From: Sympetrum striolatum
Lineage: Eukaryota > Arthropoda > Insecta > Odonata > Libellulidae
Direction: 5' to 3'
Length of the DNA: 64,000 nt
Assembly: GCA_947579665.1 (NCBI GenBank)
Contig: OX388352.1
Coordinates: 32,916,216-32,980,215, forward strand
Shown here: piece by piece, positions 61,106-64,000 of the stretch
Position numbering within the stretch: position 1 is the stretch's first letter
Layout of the letters: each line of letters begins with the position of its first letter
The notes under the pieces: model-generated
What the model was told of the DNA's origin: nothing
The model's database searches: none
What the model saw: the letters and a program-made list of their open reading frames with translations, nothing else
Translations under genes and position numbers: made by a program

Positions 61106-63084
61106 AAAATAAAGAGAGGGAGCTTTATGGTTATGAACTATTGACGAGCCAGAATAACTGGTCCAAAAGATGATATACCTAGTGGATAATAATTCATATC
61201 ATTCTCACCTTAAAGTTCCAATCTTACATCCATCAATAATTACTTCATCGTTTATTTCTAGATTCAAGGCCCGTAGTACAGTTTTGCCAGAGATGGTGTT
61301 ACTCTTTGCATTTTTTGTGGATTCAGCCAAACTCTGAGAATTATCGGTGAGGAGTTTTTTCATTTTAATTATTTTATCTTGTACATCAGGTAAGTTACAA
61401 AATGATGATACCTCTGGAATGTATTCTGAAAAATTAATAGAATAAAAAATCAATGCGTTGTCCTAATGTAAGATAATTATTTCAATATTTTTAGTTAGTG
61501 TATGATTGATTGATGTATGATTGATATGATCTCTACTTGATTTCATTTCCTTATTAAAGAAATGGTATGGCAATAGTCATGGAGACTACTTTCCTCAATA
61601 TGTTCTACAAACTAATTGAGAATCTCATTTATCTTCATGATTTAAATCATTACTTATGAGAAAACTTGAAAAAATTGAATTTGATTTTATATTTTAATCT
61701 GCTAGGATTCAAATCATGGATAACAACTAGCAAAAAATAATAATGATATGCTCTATATATTAGTAACTTTATTAAGATAACAGTGCCCTAAACAACCAGC
61801 ATTAAAATTGAAATTAAATATGCATTTTAGAACTAATAAAGTGGAAGTTTCATAACATTGAATTTTTAAAGTAGCTGCAAATATTTATGTGGAGCTGGAT
61901 GATGATGATTAAAATTTGCATTATTTTAGATTCTTCAGCATTGACCCTTCTGGTGGATGACAGTTTTGCCCACCATCATTAAGGCATCTTTGGATGCTGT
62001 TTACTGCAGGTACGCCTTTTGAACCATGAAATATATTCGTCAGCTATTTCAACAAGAAAGTGGAAAGCACATTTGGAGAAGGATAAATTACCATATGGGG
62101 TTCTTGAAAAATTATCCTTTGCATTGACATCTGCATTATACTCCAATAAAGTCTGAGCTGCTTCTAGACATAGATTCTTAGCTGCAATATGTAAAGCTGT
62201 GCAACCATCATAATTTGGACACTGGATATTAACGTTCAGGTCTGAAATGTAAAATAGTGACTAAAAACTATTAGGGAATTCAAAAACGATTGATCTGAAA
62301 ATGGTCGTTAATAATAGGTACCTTTGCATTCTTGCAAGATAAATCTTAGAATTGGTGCAACATCAAAGTGAGTAGCATAATGCAAGGCATTCATATCCGT
62401 CCAACGGCATCTGAGATGGACATTAGCACCTTTTTCAATAAGCATTTTGACAACCTGAAAAATTAACCAAAATAAAAGCCGTATGATTCAATTAGAAAGA
62501 AATAAAATCTTTTGGCGTGTTTTCGAATCAATTAACCTTAAGAGCCGAATTAACATCTCCAACTGCAGCTGCTCCAGCTTTACAAGAATACTGTAGCAAT
62601 GTCATATCTGTTAAACCGTCGCGGTCATCAACATGAGCTCCCCGGCTTAAAATCTGCGCCAGGAATTTACAAAATTATTTTAAGTTTTACAAACAATCAA
62701 CCGCTGAGTAAAAGAACAGCGGTAAATAGTAAAACAAACAGCATTTAATCTCACATGAATGTGTCACCGTGATTAAAAACATACCTCACTGACAAAGAGC
62801 TCTATATTCTTCTGAGTTTGAGGGACCCACTGTCTCATGATAGCAAATATTTCTGAAATCGCTGTCTTTGGATTTTTCACTATTTCTTGGCACCATGGAC
62901 AGCTCGGATCGAACAATGCTAAGTCAGACTGGCGACAATCCAAACAGAGTGGTGGATCAACAGGTGGGTGAGACATAGCTGATCTACGATCGGTGGTATC
63001 TAATACTACATGACCATTCATTTTGCAGGTCTTTGACATGGAGACTTCCAAAATTGAAATTAAAGTAACATAAGTATCAACCAT
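53668..63084 (-). CDS. CAP-Gly domain-containing linker protein 3/4-like, copy C, intact, 10 exons
   Basis: Exons: 63084-62785, 62653-62537, 62454-62322, 62241-62092, 61425-61209, 60063-59942, 58187-58044, 55546-55300, 54212-53962, 53876-53668. All introns are GT-AG and phases agree throughout, giving 1890 nt, 629 residues and a stop. The start is chosen because AACATGG is a good context; Met-16 is an alternative. Order: N-terminal region like CLIP3/4 (ending in RQWVPQTQKNIELF), ankyrin repeats about 100-230 (RWTDMNALHYATHFD), CAP-Gly 1 about 286-356, CAP-Gly 2 about 400-475, a Ser/Arg-rich linker, CAP-Gly 3 about 548-622. The GKNDG groove motif reads GRNDG, DRHDG and GKHDG. Family members bind microtubule ends and EEY/F tails; CLIP3 acts at the trans-Golgi network. 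Length lies between human CLIP3 and CLIP4. The role in this organism is inferred. Confidence 0.9.
54594..54719 (-). repeat. Hairpin plus tRNA-like remnant in intron 8 (copy C)
   Basis: Counterpart of 13502-13627. Confidence 0.35.
56082..57055. mobile_element. 974-bp TTAA element (copy C)
   Basis: Same insertion as 38818-39791, in intron 7, with TTAA on both sides and the triple palindrome near the left end. Confidence 0.85.
60691..60777. other. Uninterrupted intron 5 site
   Basis: About 87 bp present only in copy C; in copies A and B this stretch is replaced by copia sequence starting at 21941 and 44905. It shows the state before that event. Confidence 0.7.
61012..61104. repeat. (AT)n microsatellite, intron 5 copy C
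   Basis: About 93 bp of alternating TA. It reads as an Ile-Tyr run in one frame, which is not a gene. Confidence 0.95.
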
Positions 63085-63628
63085 GTTACGTTCATGTCAA
63101 TGAAGGTAAAACAAAAATAGAAAATGGCCTTGATTTAAAAACTTTTAAGTTCCCAGATCAGAAACTTAATGAAATGAAAACGAAGTAATAACAATGACAA
63201 CATCCCTAAAACACTTGTCTTTGCGGTTCTCTCTCTCACATATTGTGGAAGATTAATTAAAAAACTAACCAATACAGGGAAGACTTTCAGAAGAGAAATT
63301 ACTAAAACATTTAGATCGAAAGAAGCTTTGAATAGGGGTGAAAAATAAATATGAAACAGCTAATATTTTAAACGACAAGTAATTCCAATAACAGACGCGA
63401 ATAACGGACTTAAATGGTTAAGTTTTTCGAGACTGTCTCGTTTATCATGGTATTCCTACATACATATACTCAAAATACCTATAACTCGGAGATGACAAAA
63501 CTAATTTCGCATCAAACTTCCAGCGAGTAACATCCTGTGGTTTCGTGTTTACTATTGTTTACAGCTATTGAGACCATTGAGACGTCTACCCATCAGCTGA
63601 CAACGCTGTATCCGCTGTATGGATAAAT
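63085..63628 (-). promoter_or_regulatory. Upstream flank of CLIP-like copy C
   Basis: Shared with 25234-25784 and, from 63112 on, with 513-1030. Similarity stops at GGATAAAT (about 63628), which marks the right boundary of the duplicated unit. Presumed promoter and 5' UTR; no specific motif identified. Confidence 0.45.
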
Positions 63629-64000
63629 TAATATAAGGAGTGGAAGAATCTACTGGTAATATTAAAAACGTGCAGAATAAATTATTATGTAATTTTAATC
63701 AATATAAATGCGACTTAAATTACTTTTGTGACTTAAGCGCTTTTCAGTTTCAATAGCGCCACTTTTAAAATGAAAAATGGAGTAGTAACATATTTAAGTT
63801 ATAATATTACATCACCATTTGATGTAAACACTAAACTAAGGCTATTGCAGTCAGTTTTAATACTGAAATAACCTCGTGAATGTATATGAAATACATAAAT
63901 AAACCAGTCCATCGAAAATTAAGTAGTTTTTGGGTGGTGAAATGAAAAATGAAAGATATGAAAATTTCGAGATGAGAATCGTGGTAATATCATTAATTGA
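63629..64000. other. Unique right flank, nothing recognised
   Basis: No similarity to other parts of the window; AT-rich. It is probably the original sequence upstream of the gene before tandem duplication. Confidence 0.4.

Noticed and set aside
60944..61144. Open frame with a long Ile-Tyr run
   Set aside because: It is an (AT)n microsatellite in an intron.
1..64000. CRISPR array, operon or prokaryotic defence system
   Set aside because: Repeats are minisatellites or transposon ends without spacer structure, and the genes are intron-containing.

Overview
This window looks like AT-rich nuclear DNA from an arthropod, most likely an insect. That call rests on short GT-AG introns, a metazoan CAP-Gly protein gene, Ty1/copia, piggyBac-type and hAT elements and a tRNA-derived SINE. 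No operons or bacterial signals are visible. I cannot name the species.

The window is built around one host gene on the minus strand, a relative of CAP-Gly domain-containing linker proteins 3/4 (ankyrin repeats plus three CAP-Gly domains), present as a tandem array. Copy C (53668-63084) can be assembled into ten exons with GT-AG junctions and matching codon phase, giving 629 codons without a stop. Copy A (12576-25233) has all ten exons but carries a stop codon in the ankyrin exon and a 2-bp deletion in exon 5. Copy B (36404-44276) has only exons 6-10. At the left edge, 513-1034 repeats the upstream flank of the gene without any exon 1, which suggests a remnant of a fourth unit.

Layout: 1-512 is an 85-bp tandem repeat and unassigned sequence. 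513-2972 is upstream flank plus a 51-bp minisatellite. 2973-7614 is copia 1, inserted in that minisatellite. 7615-25260 is unit A, with a 3.3-kb piggyBac-like element in intron 7 and a copia fragment in intron 5. 25261-27510 is upstream flank and minisatellite again. 27511-31859 is copia 2, and 31860-44904 is unit B, with a hAT insertion. 44905-49123 is copia 3, a chimera sitting on a duplication junction. 49124-63111 is unit C, followed by upstream flank to about 63628 and unique sequence.

Units B and C match with a constant offset of 17,264 bp over most of their length and differ by few bases, so this duplication is recent. Its junction lies inside copia, which points to recombination between copia copies. 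The stretch of B next to the junction (about 44.17-45.9 kb) matches A rather than C, so B is a mosaic. Insertions present in some copies and absent, with empty target sites, in others (piggyBac-like in A only, a 974-bp TTAA element in B and C, hAT in B only) order the events.

No new defence or metabolic system is visible. The most interesting content is the copia-driven remodelling of a CLIP-family gene, including a headless copy that could be transcribed from a retrotransposon LTR. Near-identical tandem units could also be an assembly artefact, and this should be excluded first.
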